From: Pelotomaculum_C sp050950345
GTDB taxonomy: Bacteria; Bacillota; Desulfotomaculia; Desulfotomaculales; Pelotomaculaceae
Reading direction: 5' to 3'
NCBI GenBank assembly: GCA_050950345.1
Contig: JBMNHK010000008.1
Location: forward strand, 62,001-126,000
DNA: 64,000 nucleotides
Under the pieces are notes generated by a model. The model made no database searches. It was not told the origin of the DNA and was given only the letters and a program-made list of their open reading frames with translations. The translations under genes were made by a program, and so were the position numbers. Below are positions 31,617-40,532 of the stretch, in pieces; the first letter of the stretch is position 1, and each line of letters opens with the position of its first letter.

Positions 31617-31865
31617 TTAAATGTTTTCATCTATGCTATCGGTTTTGATCAATATAGCCGATTCCGGTAAGTGCAATAATCTGCCCAGTTCAGATGTTAA
31701 AGCGAGGACTTCTGCTAACTGAAAAACCTCCGGGTATGCTTTCTGGGCTCCATCTTTTAAAAGCAGGTTAATAATAAAGCCTTTCCCAGCCGGGTTATCC
31801 TCAATAATGATGTTTTTTACTGAAGCCCGTAATAAATCATAATCAGGCTCATTTATTTTAGCCAT
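31617..31865 (-). CDS. Small conserved-looking protein of unknown function
   Basis: An 82-residue soluble protein from ATG 31865, behind an ideal GAAGGAGGT site; an in-frame start at 31892 lacks one. It reads as a mixed alpha-beta domain (DYDLLRASVKNIIIEDNPAG, FIINLLLKDGAQKAYPE, LALTSELGRLLHLPE). I do not recognise it. It has its own terminator and stands alone between the rRNA side and the germination operon. Confidence 0.65.
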   Translation of the reverse strand: MAKINEPDYDLLRASVKNIIIEDNPAGKGFIINLLLKDGAQKAYPEVFQLAEVLALTSELGRLLHLPESAILIKTDSIDENI

Positions 31866-32006
31866 TGTTTTACCTCCTTCTATGAAACTCATTAAACTCT
31901 CCCAGGTATACCTTTAATGCTGCATAACCTAAATGGCCTTACTTGGGCTACAATAGTTAGTATACTTTATTAAACCTGTTAAATCATCCTCTTTGTCCTA
32001 ATACTA

Positions 32007-32042
32007 CAAAAAATGAGCCGGGTCTTAAGATGCAACCCCGGC
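32007..32042 (-). terminator. Terminator of the spore germination operon
   Basis: On the minus strand GCCGGG (32042-32037), a 14-base loop, CCCGGC (32022-32017), then TCATTTTTTG. It lies about 120 bases after the stop of the last germination gene. Confidence 0.75.
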
Positions 32043-32159
32043 CATGGCCTCGCTCAGATAATTTGATGGACTAAAACAAATTTTAGGATTACTTCATAAT
32101 CTATATGCATTATGAAAATAATCACAAAGCAAAGAGGTTTTTCTACAATGACATCCTGT

Positions 32160-32732
32160 TTAGTTGGTTTTATCCTTGCCTCCCAGTCCCCGGGCTATGG
32201 CTAACACAAACAGCAAAAGAGGAATAACGGCCTCAAAGGTCAGTCCATAAAAAGGCCATACTTCAGCTAAGAATCTGGTAGTCCCCAAAACATCCCAATA
32301 CATCAGCAGGGAACCGGCAACCACAACAGCTCCTACAGGCAACGCTAGCGGTCGATAATCTTTCAACCCCAGGCACTGAGCAGCGCCGAGTACTGCTGCG
32401 TAGCGAAGAATAGACATTTTAATAAAACCTCCGGCTATCCATAGCACTGTCGGTACGGCCTCCAACCTCTCCAGGAAATTGGCGATGGAAATTATTCTAA
32501 TGCCGTTAAATAACGGGTACCGGAAAGCAGCGGTTAAGTCGGAGCCAAAAATTAGTAACGAGTAAACTACATTTACAACGATGATTAAACCGCTGATAAT
32601 AACAGCCAGGAACGCCACCCGTAACGCCTGACCCGGTTTATTAAGGGATGGTATGATCACTGCCAAACAGATAATCTCGCCCAGCCAGACGACCGGGGTT
32701 AAGACCCCTTCATAATATCCGCCGTCTCGCAA
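32160..32732 (-). pseudogene. Second GerB-family permease, C-terminal part after a frameshift
   Basis: This frame reads VLTPVVWLGEIICLAVIIPSL, FGSDLTAAFRYPLFNGIRII and GLKDYRPLALPVGAVVVAGS, matching the second half of the GerB permease encoded at 34742-35848. It has no ribosome binding site near its first start codon. It joins the upstream frame when one G is added to the GGGG run at 32705-32708. See the entry for the first part. Confidence 0.82.
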
Positions 32733-33259
32733 TCAAAAACCGGGAGCAATCTCGTTGCTTCCATCTCCATAAATGAAAGTGCAGACAGGACGACAACTGA
32801 GAATATGAACAGGGGCAGGAACAATTCATTGAAGCGGCTGATTATTTCCAGCCCGTGGCGGGCCATATAGGTTATTACTATGAACGCCATAATATGATTA
32901 ACTGCCATTGGGGTATCCGGTAATGAAAAGGAATGGAAATGCCCGAACTCTGACAAGACAATGATCTCAAGATGAATAAACCACAATACATAGACAAAAG
33001 CAATTATTTTCCCGGGTATTGTGCCTAAGATCAGTTCCATTATTGCAAATAAGTTTTTGCCCGGAAAACGCAGAGCTAAACCCACAATTAGCCAGGCTAT
33101 GAGCAGCGCCGCCAATGTAGCAGCAATGACAGAGAACCAGGCGTCCTGTCCGGCAATATTTACTATGAGCGGCGGAACATGGATACCTGCTGTGGCCACA
33201 ACCAGGGTTATCAGCAGCCAAATAGCTTGCCTGCTGTTGATCTTGCCGGATTCAATCAT
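32699..33259 (-). pseudogene. Second GerB-family permease, N-terminal part before a frameshift
   Basis: ATG 33259 begins MIESGKINSRQAIWLLITLV, the standard start of GerB-type endospore germination permeases (APC superfamily, about ten helices). It runs through five helices to RLLPVFDCETADIMKG and then meets a stop, because the frame shifts at the GGGG run at 32705-32708. The operon already has a complete GerB at 34742-35848, so this would be a second, alternative B subunit. If the shift is real the gene is dead or produces two half-proteins. Confidence 0.82.
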
Positions 33260-33281
33260 GTTCCAATTCCACCTGCTTTAA

Positions 33282-33506
33282 TTATTTCAGCCACACGGAT
33301 ACAGGCTTAAACAATGCCTCAATGGCATTATTCGGGTTGGGTACTTTGATTCCCAACACCTGGGGCAGCGCAAGAGCGAAACCTAATAGCAGAAAGAAGG
33401 AAAAAGCCGCTAACTCACGCCACGCTTTCTTTTTAACCAGACCGGGCACTTCCAGCAGGATCATGAGCATGAACCCAAAAACCAACAATACTACATAGAC
33501 GAACAT
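33282..33506 (-). CDS. Small two-helix membrane protein of the germination operon (D-subunit-like)
   Basis: A 74-residue protein with two hydrophobic segments (residues about 3-20 and 32-52) and an ATG seven bases after GGAGG. Small proteins of this size and shape, called D subunits, accompany ABC germinant-receptor genes in several Bacillus species and tune receptor function. The assignment here rests on size, topology and its place directly after the GerC gene, not on sequence recognition. Confidence 0.75.
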   Translation of the reverse strand: MFVYVVLLVFGFMLMILLEVPGLVKKKAWRELAAFSFFLLLGFALALPQVLGIKVPNPNNAIEALFKPVSVWLK

Positions 33507-33548
33507 TTCCAGGCCTCCGTTTAATTACCATTCCCTTTTTTCATAATA

Positions 33549-34745
33549 TTACGGCCTCTTTATTGTCACAGGCCTGTTTAACAGTCCCACACGTTGCACA
33601 CGGGCTTCAATGGCGATATTGACTTGTGCGTCTTTAAAAACCTCGTTCCAGCTGTATTTTAATTCTTTATATTCTCTCTTGTACTTGCGATGGAAGGCCT
33701 CCCCGAAGCCGAAGATGTCAGATCCATATTCTCCCTGGGCTTTTTCCAGTGCGGCTAAACATTTATTGGCTGCATCCTCAGCCATCGCCTCTTCGATTTC
33801 AACAATCTTCTCCGGTATGCTCAGATCCTCGGTGGACTGCTGCTCGCTGAGCTCCCCTTTAATGGATAAGTTAACATCAAAACTGATCTTTCCCCCGTCA
33901 AACTGCGGCTCCACTTTGGTCTTGACGCCAACAATGTCTATGGAGAGCATTTTATCCGGCTGTCCCGGTGAAGGTATTGTAATTATGCAATTACCCATAT
34001 CGCCCCGCAGCCACAATAACCCCCTGGTTTCCTGAATATCCAACCATCCTACCAGGTATTCATCTTTAAAAACACCCAGGCCGGTGATGGAAACCCCTTC
34101 ATGCTGTTTTGGCTTATCCATGCCTGGCCCGCTCACCTCACCTACCTGTTCCAACTCCACCAGAGGCAGGGTTGGGTTGGTTCCCCTGGCAGCCAGCGCA
34201 ATAGCATAGTCCTTTAACCTCACACCAATACCTTCATTGTTTCTGAGAATAAAACCAGTTGCCTGGGCCGAGGTTTTTTCCAGCTCTGCGTGGCTCTCCA
34301 GGATTGTTTTGGCCTTTCCTTTAGTTACCAAAACCCAGGTGGTCTCCCGGGGCATAGGATCCCGCATAAAAAAATCGATATAATTACGCACCCCCGCTTT
34401 AGCCGCTTCTTCCCCCAGTACGAGAATAATACCATGGGCCCAATAGATATTGCGGCCTACTTTCAAAGCCAGGCTTCGCTCGGCTTCTAAAATAGTGTCG
34501 CCTGTCTCGGATATGGTCCAGGTGATATTCTGCTCCGGGGAAGCACCACCTCCTGATTCGGCGCCGCCGGCAAAGGCGGCAGGCCTGGCCAGCTGAAGAG
34601 TCAGTTGGACCTTGTTGTCCGGTGTTCGATCCACCCCGGCTCCCAGGACAATGGCCAACTCGGACATCTCCCGGCGGCTCCAGCAACTGCTTAAGAATAA
34701 TAGCTGCAATATAATCAACACAAGGCATACTGCTTTTTTACTCAG
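33549..34745 (-). CDS. gerKC: Ger(x)C family germination lipoprotein, probable CTG start
   Basis: The protein matches GerC lipoproteins: REMSELAIVLGAGVDRTPDN after the lipobox, TETGDTILEAERSLALKVGR-like second block (read as SETGDTILEAERSL), and the C-terminal FGFGEAFHRKYKREYKELK. The lipobox is LSSC. The first conventional start is a GTG at 34721, which leaves a signal peptide with no positive charge. A CTG at 34745, eight bases after GGGAGG, yields MSKKAVCLVLIILQLLFLSSC in two parts, an ideal lipoprotein signal, and overlaps the GerB stop as CTGA. I therefore place the start there. GerC anchors the receptor on the inner spore membrane. Confidence 0.9.
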   Translation of the reverse strand: MSKKAVCLVLIILQLLFLSSCWSRREMSELAIVLGAGVDRTPDNKVQLTLQLARPAAFAGGAESGGGASPEQNITWTISETGDTILEAERSLALKVGRNIYWAHGIILVLGEEAAKAGVRNYIDFFMRDPMPRETTWVLVTKGKAKTILESHAELEKTSAQATGFILRNNEGIGVRLKDYAIALAARGTNPTLPLVELEQVGEVSGPGMDKPKQHEGVSITGLGVFKDEYLVGWLDIQETRGLLWLRGDMGNCIITIPSPGQPDKMLSIDIVGVKTKVEPQFDGGKISFDVNLSIKGELSEQQSTEDLSIPEKIVEIEEAMAEDAANKCLAALEKAQGEYGSDIFGFGEAFHRKYKREYKELKYSWNEVFKDAQVNIAIEARVQRVGLLNRPVTIKRP

Positions 34746-35848
34746 CTTGAACGCCTCCCTTTTCCCCTAACAAGGTCTGCAGCCAGCAGTAGAAGCGGCC
34801 AAACCACAGCGAAGACGGCTACAAAAGGTGGAAACGCAAGAGTTATAAAACGCTGCAGATCCATGACATCTTCATGATTCAGAATTGACATACCCAGGAT
34901 TAAAGCGCCCACAGGCAACACCAGGGGTCGGTAGTCCTTTAACTCCATGACCTGGGCTATGCCCAACACAGTTGCCCAGTAAAAAAATGCTACTTTCACA
35001 AAACCTCCCGTGATCCAATTGACCATAACCAAAGCTTCCAAACGACCAAGAAAACCGGCAATATCTACGACCCGGTATTTTTGTAACCCTGAATAGTTTA
35101 TTGCATCCAGAATATCAGGCCCCACAAGAATTATTGCATCAATGACTACCAGCAGCAGAACAATACCACTTACCAGAACACCCCCAACCGCTACCCGGTG
35201 AGCATCCCGTGGTCGCGTGAGGTAGGGTATTAAAGCAGTAATCGTGACGATTTCACCGAACCAGGCCGCCGGCACAACCGCTCCCTTGGCTATGGAGATA
35301 ACGCCCGCATCCCCTACCGGCAGCAGTCTATGAAGAGCTACATCCTTAATTGTCAGCAGCATGGAAATGATTAAAAACAATATGATCAGTGAGAAGAAAA
35401 TTTCGTTTGTCCGGGTAAAGACCTCCAAGCCGTTCCTAACCGCATAGGCGGCAACTGCTACCAGGGCCAGAGTAAAAACAATTAAAGGGGTATCAGGAAG
35501 AAAGCCGGCGACTAAAAACTCACCGAATTGCCTTACTACCCCGGCGTTAATGTGTATCAACCAAAAAATATATAAGCAGCTCACCAGTTTACCCGGCCAC
35601 CTGCCCAGGATTTCAGCGGGGTATTCAAATATAGTCCGGTCGGGAAAACGCAAGCCCAGAGTTGTCACCAGACGAGCCATTAAGAGCCCCGCACCGGTGG
35701 CCAGGATAACGGAAAGCCACGCATCTTGCCTGGCATGTGCTGCAATAACAGTCGGCACAGACAGAATCACCGTCGAAAAGATCATAGTGGACATTAATAA
35801 TACAGCCTGTCTAGTGTTGATTTTGCCCTTTTCCAGCTCCCCCCTCAC
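34742..35848 (-). CDS. gerKB: GerB family endospore germination permease
   Basis: The 368-residue protein has about ten membrane helices of the APC-type GerB family: EKGKINTRQAVLLMSTMIF, then FPDRTIFEYPAEILGRWPGK, AVRNGLEVFTRTNEIFF and GLKDYRPL split across later loops (as ELKDYRPLVLPVGALILGMS). GerB subunits bind the germinant in the inner membrane of the spore. The GTG start lies inside the end of the GerA gene (38-base overlap), and its stop overlaps the GerC start. It is complete, unlike the second GerB copy downstream. Confidence 0.93.
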   Translation of the reverse strand: MRGELEKGKINTRQAVLLMSTMIFSTVILSVPTVIAAHARQDAWLSVILATGAGLLMARLVTTLGLRFPDRTIFEYPAEILGRWPGKLVSCLYIFWLIHINAGVVRQFGEFLVAGFLPDTPLIVFTLALVAVAAYAVRNGLEVFTRTNEIFFSLIILFLIISMLLTIKDVALHRLLPVGDAGVISIAKGAVVPAAWFGEIVTITALIPYLTRPRDAHRVAVGGVLVSGIVLLLVVIDAIILVGPDILDAINYSGLQKYRVVDIAGFLGRLEALVMVNWITGGFVKVAFFYWATVLGIAQVMELKDYRPLVLPVGALILGMSILNHEDVMDLQRFITLAFPPFVAVFAVVWPLLLLAADLVRGKGRRSS

Positions 35849-37502
35849 CGCCTTTCTGTTCTGACCCTTTAGCGGGCGGAGCGGGTTTTTGACCCGGCGT
35901 TACCCTTTGAGATCTTTTCCACGCGATCGACCTGGGGCGGGCGAACATACCCCACCAGGGAGCACGGACTATCGTATCCTTCAAGTCTTCGGGTACCAGT
36001 GGGGCAATCGGCGCCAGGTAAGGAACACCAAAGGATCTTAGCGTACACATGTGCACCACAATGAGGATCAGGACAATTATCAGGCCATACAGGCCAAAGG
36101 CAGCCGACAGCACCAGCATCGGAAAACGCAATAGCCGGACGGTGAAACTGGCCGAATAAAAATATACAAAGGAGGTGATACCGGTAAAGGACACTACAAT
36201 TACTGTAGCCGGAGCCACCAAGCCGGCCCGCACACCGGCTTCTCCCAGAATCAGCGCGCCTACAATACTGACCGCCTGACCTACCTGCCGGGGCAGCCGG
36301 ATACCGGCCTCTCTTAAAATTTCAAAGGTTAGTTCCATGGCCAGGGCTTCCACAAAAACAGGAAAGGGTACGGCTTCCCGCTGTGCCGCCAGGCTCAATA
36401 GCAGCCCGGTAGGCAGCATTTCATGGTGAAAGGTGATAATAGCCACATACAAAGACGGCATAATGAGAGACATAAACATAGAGAAGAACCGGATAATTCT
36501 AACAGCTGTCCCGATCTGGGATCGTTCGTAATAATCCTCGGCAGAATGTAAAAATTCCATGAAGACCGTTGGCACAGTTAGAACTATAGGAGTCCCGTCC
36601 ACCATAATGCCCACCCGGCCCTCCAGGAGCCGTGCCGCCAAACGGTCCGGCTTCTCTGTATAGTTGACCTGGGGGAAGGGGCTCCAGGGATTGTCCTGGA
36701 TCATGTCCTCGAGATAACCGGAGGACATGACGGAGTCAATTTCAATATCCTGCAGCCGGCGTTTCACCTCATCCACAAGCTTATCGTTGACAATTCCTTT
36801 TATGTAGACCAAACACACATCTGTTCTGGTCACCTGGCCCAACTTCATGGTTTCGATCTTCAGGTCAGGGTTTTTGATCTTACGGCGGAGCATGGACGTA
36901 TTTGTCCGCAAGTTTTCTACAAAAGCTTCCCGGGGCCCCCGCACCACCATCTCGATTTCCGATTCCGCAACCTGACGATGCTCCCACTTGCGCGCACTGT
37001 TTATGATCGCCCGGGCATGCCCGCCCACCAGCAGGACGGTATCCCCCGACAGAACAGCTTCAACCACATCCTCAAGGCTGCTGGTTTCTTTAATCTGATG
37101 AGTACATAGTCCCCGCTCCATGATCATATGGTAAGCACCGGCCTGGGTGATTTCATGCTGAGGGGCCGCCATGGGCAGCTCCAGAGCAAGAGCGCGCATA
37201 ATCTGCTCGCTGACCTGGCCTTCGTCAGCGAGCCCGTCGGTGTAAATTAGAACAATCTTAATATCCTCTCGCTGAGCAAACAGAAACTCCCGATAAACTA
37301 TGTCGCTGCAATTTTGAAACCTCTCTTTAATCCGGGCAAGATTGCTTGCTAAATCACTGCCAAGAAGGGAACTGTCTGCAGGCTTTTCCACGGGGTTTTG
37401 CTGCACCGCAGAATTGAGCTGGCTGGTTTTATTTTTGTCCCTGGTTTTATTTTTGTCCCTGGCCAATAGCCTGGCCCTAATAGGTCTGATTAATTTTCGC
37501 AT
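35811..37502 (-). CDS. gerKA: GerA family spore germination protein
   Basis: The 563-residue protein has the GerA layout: a cytoplasmic N-terminal region (residues about 50-300) with VLIYTDGLADEGQVSEQIM, GDTVLLVGGHARAI, RGPREAFVENLRTN and QDNPWSPFPQVNYTEKPD, followed by five or so membrane helices (about 310-510) and a charged, glycine-rich tail. GerA subunits form oligomeric ion channels opened by germinants. The N-terminus carries a duplicated RDKNKT, from an 18-bp tandem repeat at about 37427-37462. It is the first gene of the five-gene operon; a promoter for the forespore sigma factor is expected upstream but I cannot place it. Confidence 0.94.
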   Translation of the reverse strand: MRKLIRPIRARLLARDKNKTRDKNKTSQLNSAVQQNPVEKPADSSLLGSDLASNLARIKERFQNCSDIVYREFLFAQREDIKIVLIYTDGLADEGQVSEQIMRALALELPMAAPQHEITQAGAYHMIMERGLCTHQIKETSSLEDVVEAVLSGDTVLLVGGHARAIINSARKWEHRQVAESEIEMVVRGPREAFVENLRTNTSMLRRKIKNPDLKIETMKLGQVTRTDVCLVYIKGIVNDKLVDEVKRRLQDIEIDSVMSSGYLEDMIQDNPWSPFPQVNYTEKPDRLAARLLEGRVGIMVDGTPIVLTVPTVFMEFLHSAEDYYERSQIGTAVRIIRFFSMFMSLIMPSLYVAIITFHHEMLPTGLLLSLAAQREAVPFPVFVEALAMELTFEILREAGIRLPRQVGQAVSIVGALILGEAGVRAGLVAPATVIVVSFTGITSFVYFYSASFTVRLLRFPMLVLSAAFGLYGLIIVLILIVVHMCTLRSFGVPYLAPIAPLVPEDLKDTIVRAPWWGMFARPRSIAWKRSQRVTPGQKPAPPAKGSEQKGGEGGAGKGQNQH

Positions 37503-37660
37503 CCTTAATTATCCTCAAAGATCATAAAATAACCATAGTTAGTATAATCAACCATGGTTATTTCATGCATAGGGGCCAGGTTTATTTAAATTCGTGGTAT
37601 TGGATGCAAATTTTTTGGATTTTTAAAGGACAAGGACAATTACTCTTTAGGCTTTCTTTT

Positions 37661-38305
37661 TTACTTCTTCCTGCAGGCCGGCGCTCCGCTGAGCAGAAGA
37701 CCTCTCCCATACTTACTTTGATTTTCCAATATCAGAGGATAGCGCCTGGACAGCGCATCGCCTAATTTCAGCAAACTGGTGACGTCACCGCTTTTTAGTT
37801 CCAGCTCAATTTCACATATGGGTTCGCTTTTTTCGCCGCAGACAATTGCCCCCCTGTCTACAGCCACGTTAATTTCACTGTTATCCGGCATTGTCACATC
37901 CATGGCATAGCGGCGGAAGACCGTACTGAATAACGGCAGGAGGCTCTCTCCCTCAAGGATTTTCGCCAGTTGCGCGCCAATAGGTAAACCGGCAAAAACC
38001 TGCACAGAAAAAGCAGCTTCTGCCAGCTCAACATTATACTCATCCCTGATATGTAAACCACCTTGCACCGTGCCGGAACTTTTTACTGTAGCAACATATT
38101 TTTCGCCTGATTGGCGCAATCTCAAAGATATGCCGTGTTGCAAGAAACGATAATCCTGGGTATCAAAATAGGTTGTATAGAAATCTAAAACCTGCCATTC
38201 CTCAGCTAAATTCAACTCAGGCAAAAGCTTACCCGCCACAATTGTTTCATAAAGTGAATCATCGGTTAATCTCAGTTTTAATTCGATTTCCTGGTTTTCC
38301 TGCAT
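37661..38305 (-). CDS. CYTH domain protein (triphosphate tunnel metalloenzyme)
   Basis: The 214-residue protein begins with the ExExK metal/triphosphate motif at residues 6-10 (NQEIELKLRL) and continues with the alternating charged strands of the CYTH tunnel: YFDTQDYRFLQHGISLRLRQ, YVATVKSSGTVQGGLHIR, EINVAVDRGAIVCG, EPICEIELELKSGD. These enzymes hydrolyse inorganic triphosphate or act as class IV adenylate cyclases. ATG 38305 follows AGGAGA; the longer frame upstream runs into the REP-like palindrome and is not coding. Confidence 0.9.
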   Translation of the reverse strand: MQENQEIELKLRLTDDSLYETIVAGKLLPELNLAEEWQVLDFYTTYFDTQDYRFLQHGISLRLRQSGEKYVATVKSSGTVQGGLHIRDEYNVELAEAAFSVQVFAGLPIGAQLAKILEGESLLPLFSTVFRRYAMDVTMPDNSEINVAVDRGAIVCGEKSEPICEIELELKSGDVTSLLKLGDALSRRYPLILENQSKYGRGLLLSGAPACRKK

Positions 38306-38348
38306 TAAATTAATCTCCTGCGTTTGTCCGTTTGTCCGGGTTGTCAGG

Positions 38349-38423
38349 GGGGTTGTCAGGGGGACGGGGTTGTTGACACCCCTTGGCAATGGGTGTCAAC
38401 AACCCCGTCCCCCTGACAACCCC
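38349..38423. repeat. REP-like long inverted repeat
   Basis: Two perfect 33-base arms (38349-38381 and 38391-38423) with a nine-base loop. The arms contain the motifs TTGACACC and GGGACGGGG. On the left side the segment GGTTGTCAGGGGG is duplicated. Similar GTGTCAA..CCGTCCCC palindromes are scattered in Firmicutes genomes and are often linked to REP-associated transposases. Confidence 0.8.
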
Positions 38424-38436
38424 AGCCGCCTAGTAT

Positions 38437-38527
38437 ACTATGATTTATAGATTATATCACAATCACTTAAATCTACCATAATTTCCTTTTCAAATAGGAG
38501 TAATTAGAAAGGTTATCTATCTTGAAA
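38437..38527 (-). pseudogene. Remnant copy of the 39254-39637 gene
   Basis: About 90 bases (TGATTTATAGATTATATCAC onward) match 39452-39540 with scattered changes. On the minus strand it still reads EKEIMVDLSDCDIIYKS in one frame, but the start is shifted out of frame and a stop follows, so it is a decayed partial duplicate. Confidence 0.8.
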
Positions 38528-38530
38528 AAA

Positions 38531-38559
38531 GGTGTCAATAACCCCGTCCCCTTGACACC
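38531..38559. repeat. REP-like short palindrome
   Basis: GGTGTCAA (38531-38538) and TTGACACC (38552-38559) enclose TAACCCCGTCCCC. It shares the motif of the long palindrome at 38349-38423 and forms the last codons of the truncated regulator gene. Confidence 0.8.
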
Positions 38560-39221
38560 CTTTCTCCATTGGTGTTTAACGCAAGGATCCCGGAATCAAT
38601 TGAATTCATAACCTCATTTAAATACTGGTGCGAATTATATAATTTTCTATTTATCCTTTCAGCCTTGAGTTGATATTCGATAGACCTTACTGCAGCAACG
38701 ACAAGTCCTAGTGTATGCAGATGCGCCAGTTGCCGTTTTCCTGTTAAATTGACACACCCTATGATCTCCCCATCTTCATTGTGAATAACCGCTGCAGAAC
38801 ATGTCCAATCATAATAAGCGAATACATAATGTTCTTCCCCCGACAATTGCACCGGGCAATTTTCCATAATAGCTGTACCGATGGAATTAGTGCCTATGCT
38901 CTTTTCAGATAAATCTGCTCCGACGACAATACCTATTTGGGATTGCTCCCCAATTATTTCTTCGTCTCCTATAATGGTGATAATAACACCGTCTTTATTG
39001 GTAAGGTGGATTGAAAAACCAGACCCTCTTAATATACTGTAGAGAATTTCTAAAAAAGGTCTTGCCTCTTTTACTAATTCATCATTATCCTTCAATATTG
39101 TTATTAATTCTTCACCCTTAAATATCCTGGCGGGAAAAACCTGGCTCTTTGGTATACTGTATTTAGCGCATCTTTTATAGGAACGATCAAGTATTTCATG
39201 ATTAATATTTGCAATAGTCAT
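38535..39221 (-). pseudogene. Truncated sigma-54-type activator, GAF part only
   Basis: The 228-residue frame matches the N-terminal half of AcoR-like sigma-54-dependent activators: a GAF domain at about residues 50-190 (GSGFSIHLTNKDGVIITIIG, NSIGTAIMENCPVQLSGEEH, AAVIHNEDGEIIGCVNLTG), then the first strand of a PAS domain (VMNSIDSGILALNTNG). The PAS remainder, the AAA+ domain and the Fis-type HTH are missing. The sequence breaks exactly at a REP-like palindrome, whose bases supply the last residues and the stop. Such activators control catabolic genes; this one cannot. Confidence 0.85.
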
Positions 39222-39253
39222 GCACGATTTGGCCTCCTTGCGTCAAGCCCAGG

Positions 39254-39637
39254 TTAGATTTCCGGGTGCTCTTTTTCCATCTTCTTCATTTTTACGCGCA
39301 AGTATTTGTCAGCTGCAACATCATCCGGGTCATCAGGATCCACCGGCCCATCCGGCATTGACTTGAATTGGTAAACCTGCCCGCTTTCCTTCGGCGCCTT
39401 GCTCTGGGCCTCCCTTTCTTTAAGCAGCGTTTCCAGCCGTTTGGATTGTTCTGATTTATAGATTATATCACTATCACTTAAATCCACCGTAATTTCCTTT
39501 TCAAATAAGAGCAATTCAGAAAGGTTATCTACTTTGAAATAATCCTCTTTTCTTTTTGTCTTTTCGTAGAATATGCGGGCAATATTAAGCGCGTTTAAGA
39601 TGGTCGCTTTTTCCTCATCCGTTAATTTAATCTGCAC
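39254..39637 (-). CDS. Small protein of unknown function
   Basis: A 127-residue soluble protein from a GTG at 39637 with AAGGAG ten bases upstream; a longer frame to 39691 has no site. Residues 1-60 are helical (LTDEEKATILNALNIARIFYEKTK), the middle is LLFEKEITVDLSDSDIIYKSEQ, and the C-terminus is charged with PDGPVDPDDPDDVAADKYL. I do not recognise it. Part of it is duplicated at 38437-38527. Pairing with the truncated regulator may be accidental. Confidence 0.6.
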   Translation of the reverse strand: MQIKLTDEEKATILNALNIARIFYEKTKRKEDYFKVDNLSELLLFEKEITVDLSDSDIIYKSEQSKRLETLLKEREAQSKAPKESGQVYQFKSMPDGPVDPDDPDDVAADKYLRVKMKKMEKEHPEI

Positions 39638-39980
39638 CAAACACCCACTCCTTGTATGATATGACCAGTAGGATAATTTCCAGTTGGTCATATTTATTTC
39701 AAGAACCCTTTATTCCTCCAGCTCTTATGCTGTCATAGCCAGGAGTATGCCTGGCTGTTTGGCTCCATGCTTACAGCGGCCTTTTGCTGGTGTCGAATTC
39801 AAGCAGGTTGACCTGGATCGGACTTGAGCTCTACGGCACCTACTAGTTATATATCTACTTACGCTACACTAAGTTCTTGTCGTCAGGTCAATTTCCCTCC
39901 AGGAGCGTCCGTATTGACTAATTCTATTTTCCCCAACAATTATTTTGCACCGAAAGAGGTAATAAGACGGTTCTCCTGTG
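39638..39980. other. Gap with no recognised gene
   Basis: About 340 bases between the unknown small gene and the flavodoxin gene. It has mixed composition, several stop codons in every frame, and no clear hairpin with a T-run. Confidence 0.4.
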
Positions 39981-40514
39981 TCAACATGGAATACTATCTA
40001 TAACATCTTTTAAACTCTCGAAGTCAACAAAATTCACCGTCTGATTGTAAGTGTCAATCATTTCTTTTGTTTCTGCCGTCTGCTTTTCCGGCGGCCTCCT
40101 TTTTACTATCATATACAAAAGCTTCATCATAGTTCTGTGTTTAAAACTCAGCTTTTGATAATCTATACCGCCTCTTATATGAAATATTTTGGCCCGCTCA
40201 TATATGTCTTTGGGGATTTGTTTTTGAAGAGAGAGTTTGATATCATCAGTATTCTTTTTGTCATTAGGGTCAGCCAAACCCACCGTTACTATGAGGATCG
40301 TCTGCTTACTATCCTTAGGCAATAACTTTATTGTCCTGGCTAATCCCAAAACACCACCTGCATAAAGCCCTCCTAAATATATGATCGTATCGTACATTGA
40401 GAGGTCTTTCACGGCCTCATAACTTAGCGCCTTAATACCTGTTCTTTTGGATAATTCGCCGGCATAACGCTCTGTTGTCCCGTATTGACTGCCATAAATA
40501 ATAATTTTGTCCAT
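39981..40514 (-). CDS. Flavodoxin-like domain protein
   Basis: A 177-residue protein with the phosphate-binding start KIIIYGSQYGTTERYAGELS, typical of flavodoxins of the HemG/menaquinone-dependent protoporphyrinogen oxidase type, and the second flavin-contact segment IIYLGGLYAGGVLG. It binds FMN and probably moves electrons or oxidises a small substrate in the cytoplasm; the partner is unknown. ATG at 40514 follows GAGGTGT. It is 18 bases downstream of the membrane metalloprotease gene, so the two may form an operon. Confidence 0.85.
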   Translation of the reverse strand: MDKIIIYGSQYGTTERYAGELSKRTGIKALSYEAVKDLSMYDTIIYLGGLYAGGVLGLARTIKLLPKDSKQTILIVTVGLADPNDKKNTDDIKLSLQKQIPKDIYERAKIFHIRGGIDYQKLSFKHRTMMKLLYMIVKRRPPEKQTAETKEMIDTYNQTVNFVDFESLKDVIDSIPC

Positions 40515-40532
40515 AGTACACCTCGCTTAATA

